From: Maribacter forsetii DSM 18668
GTDB lineage: Bacteria > Bacteroidota > Bacteroidia > Flavobacteriales > Flavobacteriaceae
Assembly (NCBI RefSeq): GCF_000744105.1
Contig: NZ_JQLH01000001.1
Coordinates: 620,001-684,000, forward strand
Reading direction: 5' to 3'
Length of the DNA stretch: 64,000 nt
This document shows, piece after piece, positions 45,250 through 54,928 of this stretch (positions are counted from its first letter, which is position 1; each line of letters starts with the position of its first letter). Both the position numbers and the translations under genes were made by a program. Below the pieces are notes generated by a model. That model was given only the letters and a program-made list of their open reading frames with translations, made no database searches and was not told where the DNA came from.

Positions 45250-46038
45250 ATGAAAGCTGAATTTTCCCCAATTAACCTTAAAAATACAAAAGTTAACTTG
45301 CTTAAATTTTCTTTGTTACTTGTAGTAGCATTGCAAATTACGTCTTGTGGTAGCGCTAAAAAATCCTCTTACTTCAATGAAGTAGGTAATAATACGTTTG
45401 CCTCTTACTTTGAGCCTTTAGAGCCAATTTTACAGAAGAACGATCTATTGAGTATAAATATTACGAGTTTAAATGCTGAGGTGACAGAGATGTTCAATAT
45501 TGCAAATAATGCTGGTGGTGTTCAAGCTCCTGGCTATTTAATTGATCAAGATGGTTTTATTCGTTTCCCGGTCTTAGGGAAAATAGAAGTTTCTGGTTTA
45601 ACTAAAAAAGAGTTAAGAGAATATATCAGAGAAGAATTGATTTCGAAAAGATTGCTTATGGAGCCAATAGTGGATATTCGGTTTATGAATTTTAAGGTGT
45701 CTGTTTTAGGTGAGGTGAATCAACCTTCGGTCTTTACCATTCCTAATGAAAAAGTGACATTGCTTGAAGCTTTGGGTATGGCCGGTGATATGACTATATA
45801 CGCACAGAGAAATAATGTTTTGTTGATAAGCGAAGAAGATGGTGTTAAAAGTACTAAGAGAATTGATCTGACCTCAGATGAATTGTTTACTTCACCTAAT
45901 TATTATCTACAGCCTAATGATATCGTTTATGTACAGCCTAACGATAGAAAAGTTAGAAATACTTCTAATGCAACGCAATGGTTCTCTATCATCTTAGGTT
46001 CATTATCATTAGCGGTAATTTCTATAGCTAGTTTCTAG
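45250..46038 (+). CDS. Wza-like polysaccharide export lipoprotein
   Basis: A 262-residue predicted outer-membrane lipoprotein (VVALQITSCGSAKKS, Cys33). The Poly_export domain is visible as ILQKNDLLSINITSLNAEV, then GYLIDQDGFIRFPVLGKIEV with LTKKELREYI, followed by one SLBB-like unit (FKVSVLGEVNQPSVFTIPNE). A single C-terminal helix (WFSIILGSLSLAVISIASF) matches the membrane end of such exporters. It forms the outer-membrane or periplasmic conduit for the polymer. It is the first gene of a rightward run wza-wzc-wzy-wzx-GT-GT with short gaps, and its own promoter probably lies in the 201-bp gap behind the PPTase gene. Confidence 0.92.
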   Translation: MKAEFSPINLKNTKVNLLKFSLLLVVALQITSCGSAKKSSYFNEVGNNTFASYFEPLEPILQKNDLLSINITSLNAEVTEMFNIANNAGGVQAPGYLIDQDGFIRFPVLGKIEVSGLTKKELREYIREELISKRLLMEPIVDIRFMNFKVSVLGEVNQPSVFTIPNEKVTLLEALGMAGDMTIYAQRNNVLLISEEDGVKSTKRIDLTSDELFTSPNYYLQPNDIVYVQPNDRKVRNTSNATQWFSIILGSLSLAVISIASF

Positions 46039-46155
46039 TTTTCATTCCAAAATAAACAAAAATTTAAGGCTTACGGTTTTCTTAGTCGCTAAGATTTTAT
46101 AGCGTATAAGTAGTTATGGTAACCGTAGTCTAATGATCACATTAAATTGAACGTA

Positions 46156-48471
46156 ATGACTGAAAAGGAATATTTCGATTCACAACTGTCTTCTAGAGAT
46201 AATGAAGAAAATTTTGATTTGAAAGCACTATTTAGCAAATACCTTAAATCATGGAAATTATTTCTGATTTCTTTGATTGTTTTCATGGTATTGGCAATTA
46301 TTGCTTTGCAATTTGTCAATACTTCTTATGACGTAACCAGTAAAATATTATTAAAGAACGAAACTTCTAATATTGATGCCTCTGGTAATAACTTGGTGAA
46401 CAACAACCCGTTCAGCAATTCAGAAAAAGTAAATAACGAAATTGAAGTGCTTACTTCTGTTCATTTAATGCGATCTGTATTGGATAGTTTGTCGTTGCAA
46501 TGCAAATTTATTGCTCCAGGTGTTTTCCCTGAGACTGAATTATATGGACCTGAGCTACCTTTTAAGATTGTTGTTGATACTATATTTCCTTTAGCTTATG
46601 ATACAACCCTTAAGATAAAATTAGAAGGGGAAGATAGTTTTAGTATTTCAGAAGAGTTTGATGGTTCATCAGATGAGGAAAGTTCTATGAGCTCTAGTTA
46701 TGGCTATAATAGATATAACTATGGCTATAAGATAGAGAAGCCTTATGGAACCTTTCATATAGTAGAAAACAAAAATGTTACCTCAGAGAACTCAGAGTTT
46801 ACGGTTGAATTCAGGGATATTGATGAATTGGCTCACGATTATGTGAAAAAGGCTTTAGAAATTTATGTGATAAATAAAGATGCTTCGGTTATAAATATTG
46901 TTTTGAAAGAATCAAATCCTGAAAAGGGTGAAGATATAATAAATAGTTTGGTGGCAATGTACGGCCAAAAAGCATTCTTACAGAAGAATATATTGGCATT
47001 GAACAATGTAAAATTTATAGATAACCGTTTAAACACGCTTTCTGCAGAACTTAGCGAAGTTGAAATGAACGTTGCTCAGTTTAAAACGGAGAATGAACTG
47101 GCCAACGTTGAATTTGATGTTACTTCTTTTTCTGAACAAGAAATTGATTATGACCGTAAACTGGCAGAGTCAGAAATTGAACTTAAGGTGTTAAGTGATA
47201 TAGAGCGTAATTTAAGGAGAGGAAACGAAGGGGCTACATTAAATTCATTGAGTGTATCTAGTCCTAATTTGACCTACTTGATCGATAGTTACAACAGATT
47301 ACAGATTGATAGAAAAAGCTTAGAAAGAACGGTCCCGGAAAATAACCCTAGAATGATTGATATAAGAGATCAATTATCTCAACTAAAGAGTAATATTTTG
47401 GGTAGCCTTTCTACATCTAAGCAGAGCTTAAGAAGTACTATTGGTAGTATTAGAAATAGGTCTAATAAATTTGCACAAAAAAAGCAGAAAATACCATCAA
47501 TGCAACGTCAATTACTTGAAATAAGTAGAGAACAAGGTATAAAGGAAAACCTGTTTTTATATCTACTTCAAAAAAGAGAAGAGGCTGCCCTAATGGTAGG
47601 TGCCAAGCAAGATAATTTTACAGTTATTGATAAGGCAATTACCGACTACGAATCTGGTTCTCCCAGTAAGAAATTATACGTGCTAATCTCTTTATTGTTA
47701 GCCCTTGCCCTACCTGTTGGAATAATTCATTTAAAAGATTTTATGAATACCCAAGTGTTGGGTAAAAAAGATATTGAAAAAAGAACCAGCGTTCCTATAA
47801 TTGGTGAAATTGCCCATAATACATCTGGTAAAAATCTAATTGAAAAAGGGGATGAAGTAAGTGCTCTGGCTCAAGGTTTTAGAATGATGAGGATGAACTT
47901 AGATTTTATTCTATCTAAAAAGAAAGCACAGACTGTGTTGGTAACCTCTGCAATTAAAGGTGAAGGAAAAACATTCTTCTCCTCGAACATGGGTGTAGCA
48001 CTAGCGTCATCAAGTTCTAAAGTTGTGATTTTAGAATTAGACAAGCATAATCCAGAATTAATTAAAACTTTAGGCGAAACTAAAAACGAATTTGGTGTTT
48101 CCAACTATCTTAATCAGTCTAATGATAGCATTACGGTAAATGATATTTTGGTGCCGGTCAAAGACAATGCTAATTTATTTGCTATTGGCTTAGGGTCAGA
48201 ACAGATTGACGGACTAGAATTATTTGGTTCAAAGAAAATGGAGGAGTTAATGGCACAGTTGAGAGAAGAATTCGATTATATTTTAATCGATTCTGCACCA
48301 ATAGGTAAGTTGGCAGATACTCTTGCGCTTTCTAAATATACAGACTGTTGTTTGTATATGGTACGTGAAAAACACTCTAAGTTAGAAGATTTAGGCATAA
48401 TAGAAGACGTTAGAACAAATAAAAAGTTCAAGAACCCAATGGTGGTAATGAACGATGTTTCTGCCAAGTAA
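46156..48471 (+). CDS. Wzc-like polysaccharide co-polymerase / BY-kinase-type protein
   Basis: A 771-residue PCP-2a-type protein from ATG 46156 (an upstream TTG at 46147 is in frame but less likely). A first helix at about 35-55 (LFLISLIVFMVLAIIALQF) and a second at about 510-530 bracket a coiled-coil periplasmic region that includes a Tyr/Ser-rich insert (SSSYGYNRYNYGYK). The cytosolic ATPase has Walker A SAIKGEGKT near residue 600 and Walker B YILIDSAPIG. The Walker A' segment is VILELDKHNP, with Glu and His where kinases usually have Asp and Arg, and the C-terminus (NPMVVMNDVSAK) has no tyrosine cluster. It controls chain length and export; kinase activity is doubtful. Confidence 0.88.
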   Translation: MTEKEYFDSQLSSRDNEENFDLKALFSKYLKSWKLFLISLIVFMVLAIIALQFVNTSYDVTSKILLKNETSNIDASGNNLVNNNPFSNSEKVNNEIEVLTSVHLMRSVLDSLSLQCKFIAPGVFPETELYGPELPFKIVVDTIFPLAYDTTLKIKLEGEDSFSISEEFDGSSDEESSMSSSYGYNRYNYGYKIEKPYGTFHIVENKNVTSENSEFTVEFRDIDELAHDYVKKALEIYVINKDASVINIVLKESNPEKGEDIINSLVAMYGQKAFLQKNILALNNVKFIDNRLNTLSAELSEVEMNVAQFKTENELANVEFDVTSFSEQEIDYDRKLAESEIELKVLSDIERNLRRGNEGATLNSLSVSSPNLTYLIDSYNRLQIDRKSLERTVPENNPRMIDIRDQLSQLKSNILGSLSTSKQSLRSTIGSIRNRSNKFAQKKQKIPSMQRQLLEISREQGIKENLFLYLLQKREEAALMVGAKQDNFTVIDKAITDYESGSPSKKLYVLISLLLALALPVGIIHLKDFMNTQVLGKKDIEKRTSVPIIGEIAHNTSGKNLIEKGDEVSALAQGFRMMRMNLDFILSKKKAQTVLVTSAIKGEGKTFFSSNMGVALASSSSKVVILELDKHNPELIKTLGETKNEFGVSNYLNQSNDSITVNDILVPVKDNANLFAIGLGSEQIDGLELFGSKKMEELMAQLREEFDYILIDSAPIGKLADTLALSKYTDCCLYMVREKHSKLEDLGIIEDVRTNKKFKNPMVVMNDVSAK

Positions 48472-48515
48472 ATTTTGAAAGACTTAAGTCATATAACCTC
48501 ACGTAAAAAACCAGA

Positions 48516-49778
48516 ATGAATTTATACTACCTTGTAGTTTTACTTTTCCTGTTGTTTTCTTCTAAAGCCAATTTTTTAGTTGAATATAATGTGGCGTGGT
48601 TTGGTTTAGAGGTGTTTATGATTTTTGTTGCCTTTCATTTAAAAAGGTTCAAGAAAAAAGATGTTCAGTTTTTTTTAATAAGCGTCGGTATTTATTTTGT
48701 TTACATAATGTTCCGTTTTAAGTTGAACAAATTACCGTCTGACTATTTTACCAGCGATGTATTTTATTTTTTTAAATACGTTTTAACGGCGTATTTGTTT
48801 TGTGTGATATTAAGAGAGAAAGCCCTGTATTACCTGGTGAAAGTAATTTCGCATTTAGCTATTGTTTCTCTTGTGTTCTACGCACTTCAAATGGTTCAGA
48901 ATGGTGCTATAGTAAAGGCAATTGGTACCGCCTTTGAGAGTGTAACCGTAGATGATGAATCGTTTAGATATACAAACTTTATATTTTTCACTTTTGATGA
49001 TATTCATTATTATAGAAACTCTGGCTTTTGTTGGGAACCTGGGGCCTTTGGTTCGTTTTTGACTTTGGCGTTGTTATTCAATTTTCTAATTAATGACTTC
49101 AAACTAAATAAGGAGGCTTTTATCATCACACTGGCAATTTTAACGACAGTTTCTACTACTGCCTATTTAGGTGTGTTTCTATTATTTTTTCTAAGATACC
49201 GAGTACTTAATAAGGGTAGTAAGATGGCTATAATCGTTTTTGCGTTAGTCTTTGCGATTGCCATACCTAATGTGCCTTTTTTAGGAGAGAAGATTGTTGA
49301 AATTTACGATCAGGATATTAGGGATTTAAGAGAATTGGAGCAGTTATCCGTCTATTATGAAGATGTTGAAAGACAAATACCATTGAATAGATTTGCAAGT
49401 GTAATTTTTCTTTATGAGCAATTCAATTGGAAACTTTTTCTAGGGGTCAGTAACCAGTACGATGAATATTATATTAATGAATATAATGTCAATATATCAA
49501 ATGGTATAATGGATTTTATCACGAAGTTTGGTGTGGTAGGGCTTTTTGTCTTGCTTTACCGATATGGCAAACTGTGTAAGGTTTATTTAAGAAAAATGGA
49601 GTACGTTGCCTACGCTATATTGATATTGATAATTTTAAGTTTTGGTGAACCTATACTTATGCTGCCTATATGTGTTCTATTTATATTTTTACCAGCATTT
49701 AAAAATCAGAATTTTTCAGCTTTATCCTTTAATTACCATACAAAATATTTAGAATTGCAAAAACCTAATAATTTATAA
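48516..49778 (+). CDS. Wzy-like O-antigen/exopolysaccharide polymerase
   Basis: A 420-residue integral membrane protein with about ten hydrophobic segments and a large periplasmic loop (about residues 250-330). The segment NSGFCWEPGAFGSFLTLALL, with the WEPG motif before a helix, is typical of the Wzy/WaaL superfamily. It would polymerise lipid-linked repeat units on the periplasmic side. It starts 44 bp after the wzc-like gene and shares one base with the wzx-like gene, so they are co-transcribed. A ligase role is less likely because a wza/wzc pair is adjacent. Confidence 0.85.
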   Translation: MNLYYLVVLLFLLFSSKANFLVEYNVAWFGLEVFMIFVAFHLKRFKKKDVQFFLISVGIYFVYIMFRFKLNKLPSDYFTSDVFYFFKYVLTAYLFCVILREKALYYLVKVISHLAIVSLVFYALQMVQNGAIVKAIGTAFESVTVDDESFRYTNFIFFTFDDIHYYRNSGFCWEPGAFGSFLTLALLFNFLINDFKLNKEAFIITLAILTTVSTTAYLGVFLLFFLRYRVLNKGSKMAIIVFALVFAIAIPNVPFLGEKIVEIYDQDIRDLRELEQLSVYYEDVERQIPLNRFASVIFLYEQFNWKLFLGVSNQYDEYYINEYNVNISNGIMDFITKFGVVGLFVLLYRYGKLCKVYLRKMEYVAYAILILIILSFGEPILMLPICVLFIFLPAFKNQNFSALSFNYHTKYLELQKPNNL

Positions 49779-51145
49779 TGATAAAAAGGTTTAATTCCAT
49801 ACGGGTAATAATTCAATCTTATTTTCAAGGGAATTCTAGGACTAATTTGTTGGTCAAGAATGTTTTTTCTTCATTGATTTTAAGAGGGTTGGGTACAGGT
49901 ATAAACTTTTTGTTTGTTCCTTTGGTCATAAATTTTGTAAATGCTGAACGATACGGTATTTGGTTAACACTTAGTTCTGTACTAACCTGGTTTACCTTGT
50001 TGGATATTGGTTTTGGTAATGGATTGCGAAATAAATTTGCAGAAGCTGTTGCCTTAGATGATATTAAGGAACAGCGAAAATTAATACATACTACAGCTGC
50101 GGTTTTAATACTTATTTCAACAGTGATTTTTATACTCAATGTAGTATTTACGGATCAAATTAAATGGGATGAATTTCTGGGCGTAGATGCATCATACCGA
50201 GCAGAATTACAGCAGTTGGTGTTTTTGTTGATATCCTTTTTTAGTTTACAATTCATTTTTCAAATTTATAACCCTGTACAGTATGCATTACAAAAACCGG
50301 CAATGATTGCGAGAACAATTTTGGTAGGTAATGCACTTGGGTTAATAGGTATATTGTACTTACGGGAATTTTCAGAACCTTCATTGTTTAATTTGGGTTT
50401 TGTGGTTATGGGTAGTAATGTGCTTTCCATATTTTTATTCACGGCTTATTTCTTTATCGTTCAAAGACGAGATTTAATTCAAAAAATAGAAAAACCTACG
50501 GCAGACACATTAGGGTCTATTTTCTCTCTTGGTATAAAGTTTTTCTTTTTGAACATTGCATATATGGTGCAATTTCAAACTAGTAATTTTTTAATAAGTA
50601 AATATTTTACACCAGAAAAGGTAACCGAGTTTAATATAGCCTTTAAGCTGTTTAGCGTTGCTTCTTTAATATTTGGTATCATATTGAGTCCGGTTTGGAG
50701 TTCGGTAACCAATGCCCAGGTAAACAATGATTATACTTGGATAAAGAAACTAATAAAGAAGTTACTACTTATTTGGGCTGTAATTGCTGTGGGTAGCATT
50801 ATTGTATTATTGATAGCACCAACTATTTATAATTTATGGATCGGTGATATTATTACGATACCATTCATAACCTCATTGGGTGTTGTGCTCATAGTGCTTT
50901 CTAATTGTTTTTCAGAAATATTTATTAGCGTGCTAAACGGTATGGGCAAGGTAAATTTACAATTTTATATTTCCATTTTCGTAATCATATTCTTTGTGCC
51001 TATTGCTTATTTCTTATCGGTTGAAATGGGATATGGAATATTTGGAATATGTATGGCAATAGTAGTTACCAACGTTAACGGATTAATAGTGGCTCCATAC
51101 CAAGTGTATGTAGAAATGAGAAAGAATAGAAAGTTACCAGCTTAA
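49778..51145 (+). CDS. Wzx-like repeat-unit flippase
   Basis: A 455-residue MATE/MVF-type polysaccharide translocase with about 12 helices. It begins with a typical amphipathic start (NLLVKNVFSSLILRGLGTGI NFLF) and has ERYGIWLTLSSVLTWFTLLD and IGFGNGLRNKFAEA, a hallmark of polysaccharide flippases. It moves undecaprenyl-linked repeat units across the inner membrane. Its ATG overlaps the stop codon of the wzy-like gene (TAATG), indicating coupled translation. Confidence 0.92.
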   Translation: MIKRFNSIRVIIQSYFQGNSRTNLLVKNVFSSLILRGLGTGINFLFVPLVINFVNAERYGIWLTLSSVLTWFTLLDIGFGNGLRNKFAEAVALDDIKEQRKLIHTTAAVLILISTVIFILNVVFTDQIKWDEFLGVDASYRAELQQLVFLLISFFSLQFIFQIYNPVQYALQKPAMIARTILVGNALGLIGILYLREFSEPSLFNLGFVVMGSNVLSIFLFTAYFFIVQRRDLIQKIEKPTADTLGSIFSLGIKFFFLNIAYMVQFQTSNFLISKYFTPEKVTEFNIAFKLFSVASLIFGIILSPVWSSVTNAQVNNDYTWIKKLIKKLLLIWAVIAVGSIIVLLIAPTIYNLWIGDIITIPFITSLGVVLIVLSNCFSEIFISVLNGMGKVNLQFYISIFVIIFFVPIAYFLSVEMGYGIFGICMAIVVTNVNGLIVAPYQVYVEMRKNRKLPA

Positions 51146-51168
51146 AAAGTTGAAATAAATTAGAGAAG

Positions 51169-52053
51169 ATGTCAACTAATGAAAAGAAAATAATTACCGT
51201 TTTGCTTACGTGCCATAATCGTAAGATGAAAACGTATAGCTGTTTGCAAGCACTGTCTAAATGTACTTTGGATGATGCTTACGAATTAAAGATTTTTTTG
51301 GTGGATGATGGTAGTACAGACGGTACAACTGAATATTTACTGGGAAAATTTGAGAACCTTCAAATCATTCAAGGTTCAGGGGATCTTTTCTGGGCAGGAG
51401 GTATGCGTAAAGCTTGGAAATATGCCAACGAACATGAAAACAATACAGATTACTATTTACTGTTAAATGATGATACCATCATTTTTGAAGATACTATTTC
51501 AAGATTGTTTAGAGACTTAAAACTAATAAAAGAGCCCAAGAGTATTGTTATAGGACCTACATTAGATCCAGATTCAAAGAAGATATCTTATGGAGGTCAT
51601 CAACTTTTAAATAAACTAACTTTTAAAAGTAAAATGTTAATACCAAATAATGAGTTTCCTCAGAAATGCGAATTAGGGAACGCAAATATTATGTTGGTTC
51701 CAAATTCAGTATACAAAGAAATTGGTTCTCTTACAGAAAGTTATACCCACGGTATTGCAGATTTTGACTATACTTTAAAGGCTTTAAAAAATGGTGTTAA
51801 CAGCTATATTTCAAGTGCTTATTGCGGTTATTGTACCAATGATCATGGCGTAAATTGGCTAACTCAAAAGAGTAATTTAAAAGATAGAATAAAGTATTTG
51901 TATAGCCCTACCGGATTATCGTATAAAGAATATTTACATTTTATTAAAACACATTTTCCATTACACCTACCACAAGCTTTTATATTGTTGTGGGGTAAAA
52001 CCTTGTTCCCAATAATTTGGCAATTGTTTAAAAATGAAGACTATTTAAAATGA
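51169..52053 (+). CDS. Glycosyltransferase family 2
   Basis: A 294-residue cytoplasmic GT-A glycosyltransferase. The nucleotide-sugar site has TVLLTCHNRKMKTYSCLQAL and FLVDDGSTDGTTEYL, followed by GSGDLFWAGGMRKAW and the DxD-type LLLNDDTIIF (metal binding). The GDLFWAGGMR segment is typical of rhamnosyl-transferase-like GT2 enzymes, but the donor sugar cannot be fixed. It lies 23 bp after the wzx-like gene and its stop overlaps the next GT start by 4 bp (ATGA). Confidence 0.9.
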   Translation: MSTNEKKIITVLLTCHNRKMKTYSCLQALSKCTLDDAYELKIFLVDDGSTDGTTEYLLGKFENLQIIQGSGDLFWAGGMRKAWKYANEHENNTDYYLLLNDDTIIFEDTISRLFRDLKLIKEPKSIVIGPTLDPDSKKISYGGHQLLNKLTFKSKMLIPNNEFPQKCELGNANIMLVPNSVYKEIGSLTESYTHGIADFDYTLKALKNGVNSYISSAYCGYCTNDHGVNWLTQKSNLKDRIKYLYSPTGLSYKEYLHFIKTHFPLHLPQAFILLWGKTLFPIIWQLFKNEDYLK

Positions 52054-52985
52054 GAACAACCACACCACAAGCACCTGTACTTTTTATCATTTTTAATAGA
52101 CCTGAGCAAACTAAAAAGGTTTTTGAAATGATAAGAAAGGCGCAACCTAAAAAACTTTATGTTGCGGCCGATGGACCACGAAGTAATGGTAAAGATGATC
52201 AGCGCTGTAAAGAAACTAGAGCTATTGTAGATTTAGTGGATTGGGAGTGTGAAGTTAAAACATTGTTTAGAGATGAAAATATTGGCTGTGGACAGGGACC
52301 TAAAACGGCTATTGATTGGTTTTTTGAAAATGAAGAAGCAGGTATTATTCTAGAAGATGATTGTTTACCATCAGAAAGCTTTTTTAAATTCTGTTCAGAA
52401 CTGTTAGAAAAATATAGAGATAACAACCAAATAATGCATATTGGTGGTTCTAATTTTCAAAACGGATATGTTTCAGATTCAGATTACTCGTATTACTTCT
52501 CTTATTTTAGTCACGAATGGGGTTGGGCAAGCTGGCGTAGAGCATGGAAGCACTATGATTATGAAGTCTCTACCTATCCTGAACTTAAAAAGAAAGGGTA
52601 TTTTGATAAGTACTTCTCTAACTTCATTGAAAAGAAATACCGACTTAGTAAGATTGAAAAGACAATACATGCTAAAGAGGTTACTTGGTGGGACTATCAG
52701 TGGGACTATACGAAACTAGTTAATTCTGGGCTTTCAATTATTCCAAATCAAAATATGATTAAAAACCTTGGTTTTGGTGAAGACGCTACACATACCATAA
52801 GTGCTAATGATGAAAGACAAAAGAATGAAGCTCTTGAAATTAAATTTCCGTTAGAGCATCCTAATTTTATTATTAGAGATGTGAAAGCTGATCGAAGGTA
52901 TTTTAAATTCTTTTTTAGAACTACAATTGTTCGAAGAAAGATATTGGCATTTTTAAGAATTCCGGGTTATTCAAATGTTGGGTAA
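52050..52985 (+). CDS. Glycosyltransferase (GT2-like, nucleotide-diphospho-sugar transferase fold)
   Basis: A 311-residue GT-A-type enzyme beginning PVLFIIFNRPEQTKKVFEMI, with LYVAADGPRSNGKDDQ, a DxD-like GIILEDDCLPSESFFKFC, and YFSHEWGWASWRRAWKHYD (a conserved Trp-rich acceptor segment). Such proteins are common in exopolysaccharide loci of Bacteroidota, with unknown sugar specificity. It starts inside the end of the preceding GT gene and is the last of the rightward run; a hairpin follows. Confidence 0.85.
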   Translation: MRTTTPQAPVLFIIFNRPEQTKKVFEMIRKAQPKKLYVAADGPRSNGKDDQRCKETRAIVDLVDWECEVKTLFRDENIGCGQGPKTAIDWFFENEEAGIILEDDCLPSESFFKFCSELLEKYRDNNQIMHIGGSNFQNGYVSDSDYSYYFSYFSHEWGWASWRRAWKHYDYEVSTYPELKKKGYFDKYFSNFIEKKYRLSKIEKTIHAKEVTWWDYQWDYTKLVNSGLSIIPNQNMIKNLGFGEDATHTISANDERQKNEALEIKFPLEHPNFIIRDVKADRRYFKFFFRTTIVRRKILAFLRIPGYSNVG

Positions 52986-52994
52986 TTCTAAATG

Positions 52995-53030
52995 AAAATA
53001 TAACTTAATGGGTGGTTATATTTTTATTTT
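52995..53030. terminator. Bidirectional hairpin between convergent genes
   Basis: A 10-bp stem (AAAATATAAC / GTTATATTTT) with a 10-nt loop and T-rich DNA beyond (TTATTTT). It lies in the 46-bp gap between the GT gene (plus) and the beta-helix lipoprotein gene (minus), so it could serve both. Confidence 0.65.
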
Positions 53031-53031
53031 C

Positions 53032-54426
53032 TCAAGGGCATTCAAAGTTGAGGACAATAGGGTTTCTGGGTTCAAAATCTACATCTGTTCTAAAGTCTAT
53101 TACGTCAAAGTTGTGTTCTGGCCAAACAATGTTCGTTGGGTTACATGAATTATATACAATACAGTCGTTTATACTATTACCACCGGTATTGGCAGTAGTG
53201 CCAAATGCGGCAAAAATTAAAGAGTTTGACGTTGACTTTCCTCTATTTTGCCCTAAATCGCCACAAATGATTTGTTTGGCACGTATTCGAGTAAAAGTTA
53301 CATTTTTAGAACCTTCAACAGACGAGACCACTCCGTTACCCATTTCTAAAAAATCTACGTCTTCTACAATTCCGCCAAAACCACCACGTGCTCCTTCAGT
53401 ATTTTGATCTTCAAACAATACACCAACACCGGTAGGGCTGTTATTACCAACGATCAATCCTTTTTTAATTTGTTGTCCGCCGCTTTTGTAGACACTTATA
53501 TTGTCTTCGGTCCATGCAACATCACGATCGTTAATGACAGAAAAATTCTCTAATAGTCCGCCAACACATTTGTCATATTGCACCAGTTGACCTCGTGGAA
53601 AAGGTCCTCTCATATTATGCCCTTCAATATATCTTAAAACCGAATCATCACATTGGTTTAATCGTATACCGGTTGATCCGTCTTCCACTCTTAGGTTTGT
53701 AATAACGATATTTTGCGAAGCTATTCCTTCAATACAGTTTCTTTCTGAATCTTCTAAAGGTCCTTTTGCAGGGGCATTTACATATTTAATAGAGCAATTT
53801 TTTATGGTTAAATTATCGGCAGCTGTAAATTTAATTCCCATAAAACCTCCTGTATATTCAATAATACAATTAGAGATTACCACACCTGTATGGTTGTTAA
53901 TTTCAATACCATGTTGATCAGACGTTCTAATATAAAGGTTTTCTATGCGTTGGTTGTTCGTATGTACTAAAATTGGACCGGAATCTATTAGATTAGAAGT
54001 GCAAATATTCCCTATGATACTCGGTACAACTTTGTAAACAGTTGTTGTACCGTTTTCTGCAGTAACGGTATAGTTAACTTCATGGCTAAAATCTTGTTCA
54101 GATTTTGATATAGGGCTAACCGTAGATCCAGGTGATAAGGTAATGGTAGGTATTAGTTGGTCTATATTGAGCAATAAAGGATCAAGCTCTACATATATAG
54201 TTTTTGTTTCTTCATCAAGGGTTGCAGCAATATCGGTGGATAAGCCATTATTATCTGTAGTTAAAAAACTAAAATTGATAACTTTTGGTTCTTCTGATTC
54301 TTCATACGAGGTATTCCCATCTTCTACATGGTCTTTTTCAGAGGCACAAGATCCAAATAGGCATGCATAGAATAGTATGGTAGCAAAAAAGTAAAATGTG
54401 TTTTTTAATGAAGTAGGTCTTATCAT
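53032..54426 (-). CDS. Lipoprotein with right-handed parallel beta-helix
   Basis: About 464 residues from the preferred start at 54426; an in-frame ATG at 54468 would add 14 residues ahead of the signal. The signal ends with a lipobox (FGSCASEKD). A small beta-domain follows (about 40-130, TVSPISKSEQDFSHEVNYTV), and then repeats of NLTIKNCSIKYVN, NIVITNLRVEDGSTG and IRLNQCDDSVLRYIEG typical of a right-handed parallel beta-helix. Such folds bind or cleave polysaccharides; no catalytic residues can be assigned. It faces the glycosyltransferase genes inside the exopolysaccharide locus, which suggests glycan binding, modification or degradation. Confidence 0.75.
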   Translation of the reverse strand: MIRPTSLKNTFYFFATILFYACLFGSCASEKDHVEDGNTSYEESEEPKVINFSFLTTDNNGLSTDIAATLDEETKTIYVELDPLLLNIDQLIPTITLSPGSTVSPISKSEQDFSHEVNYTVTAENGTTTVYKVVPSIIGNICTSNLIDSGPILVHTNNQRIENLYIRTSDQHGIEINNHTGVVISNCIIEYTGGFMGIKFTAADNLTIKNCSIKYVNAPAKGPLEDSERNCIEGIASQNIVITNLRVEDGSTGIRLNQCDDSVLRYIEGHNMRGPFPRGQLVQYDKCVGGLLENFSVINDRDVAWTEDNISVYKSGGQQIKKGLIVGNNSPTGVGVLFEDQNTEGARGGFGGIVEDVDFLEMGNGVVSSVEGSKNVTFTRIRAKQIICGDLGQNRGKSTSNSLIFAAFGTTANTGGNSINDCIVYNSCNPTNIVWPEHNFDVIDFRTDVDFEPRNPIVLNFECP

Positions 54427-54468
54427 AATTCTTAAGTATTCATTAATGCCTTTATAATTGAAAGCCAT

Positions 54469-54928
54469 TAAAATTTCTACAAGAGCAATTGGGTCTTTAA
54501 AAATCGTTATTCAGAATATGATTTGGGGGAAATATAAGCAGAATAAAAATTTAGAATCCCTTATGTGTTAATTCTTAAATGATTAAGAATGCTAAGATAA
54601 ATTTTAAAATGTAAAATGCAGCCCTCAACTTGTATAATAAAAGTTAAAAATTTCTGCGGATCACCGACTTACAACAGTTGTTTGAATAATACTACAAGTT
54701 TGGTAATTGATTTTTTTGATAGTGTAAGGGCATATGTTTTAAGCTGCGCTATAACTATAATTTACTACACGTTAACAGAAGTAATCTGTGGTTGCATGCC
54801 AAATAAATATATTTGTCTGAACAACCATTAACCCCCGATATAGTTATAATTGTTGTTGAAGATTGATGCGAACATTGCGTACATGTTTAGGGAGAACAAA
54901 ATTATAATTAGGGCTTTTTTATAAATTT
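54469..54928. other. Divergent intergenic region with a short palindrome
   Basis: About 460 bp between the minus-strand beta-helix gene and the plus-strand WecG-like gene. It holds a palindromic element ATTCTTAA-ATGA-TTAAGAAT at 54571-54590 and otherwise AT-rich, non-coding DNA. A 71-codon frame at 54616-54831 has no protein-like features and is not called. Confidence 0.4.

Noticed and set aside
54616..54831. 71-codon open frame in the divergent intergenic region
   Set aside because: No ribosome-binding region, no domain and AT-rich composition like the flanks; regarded as chance.
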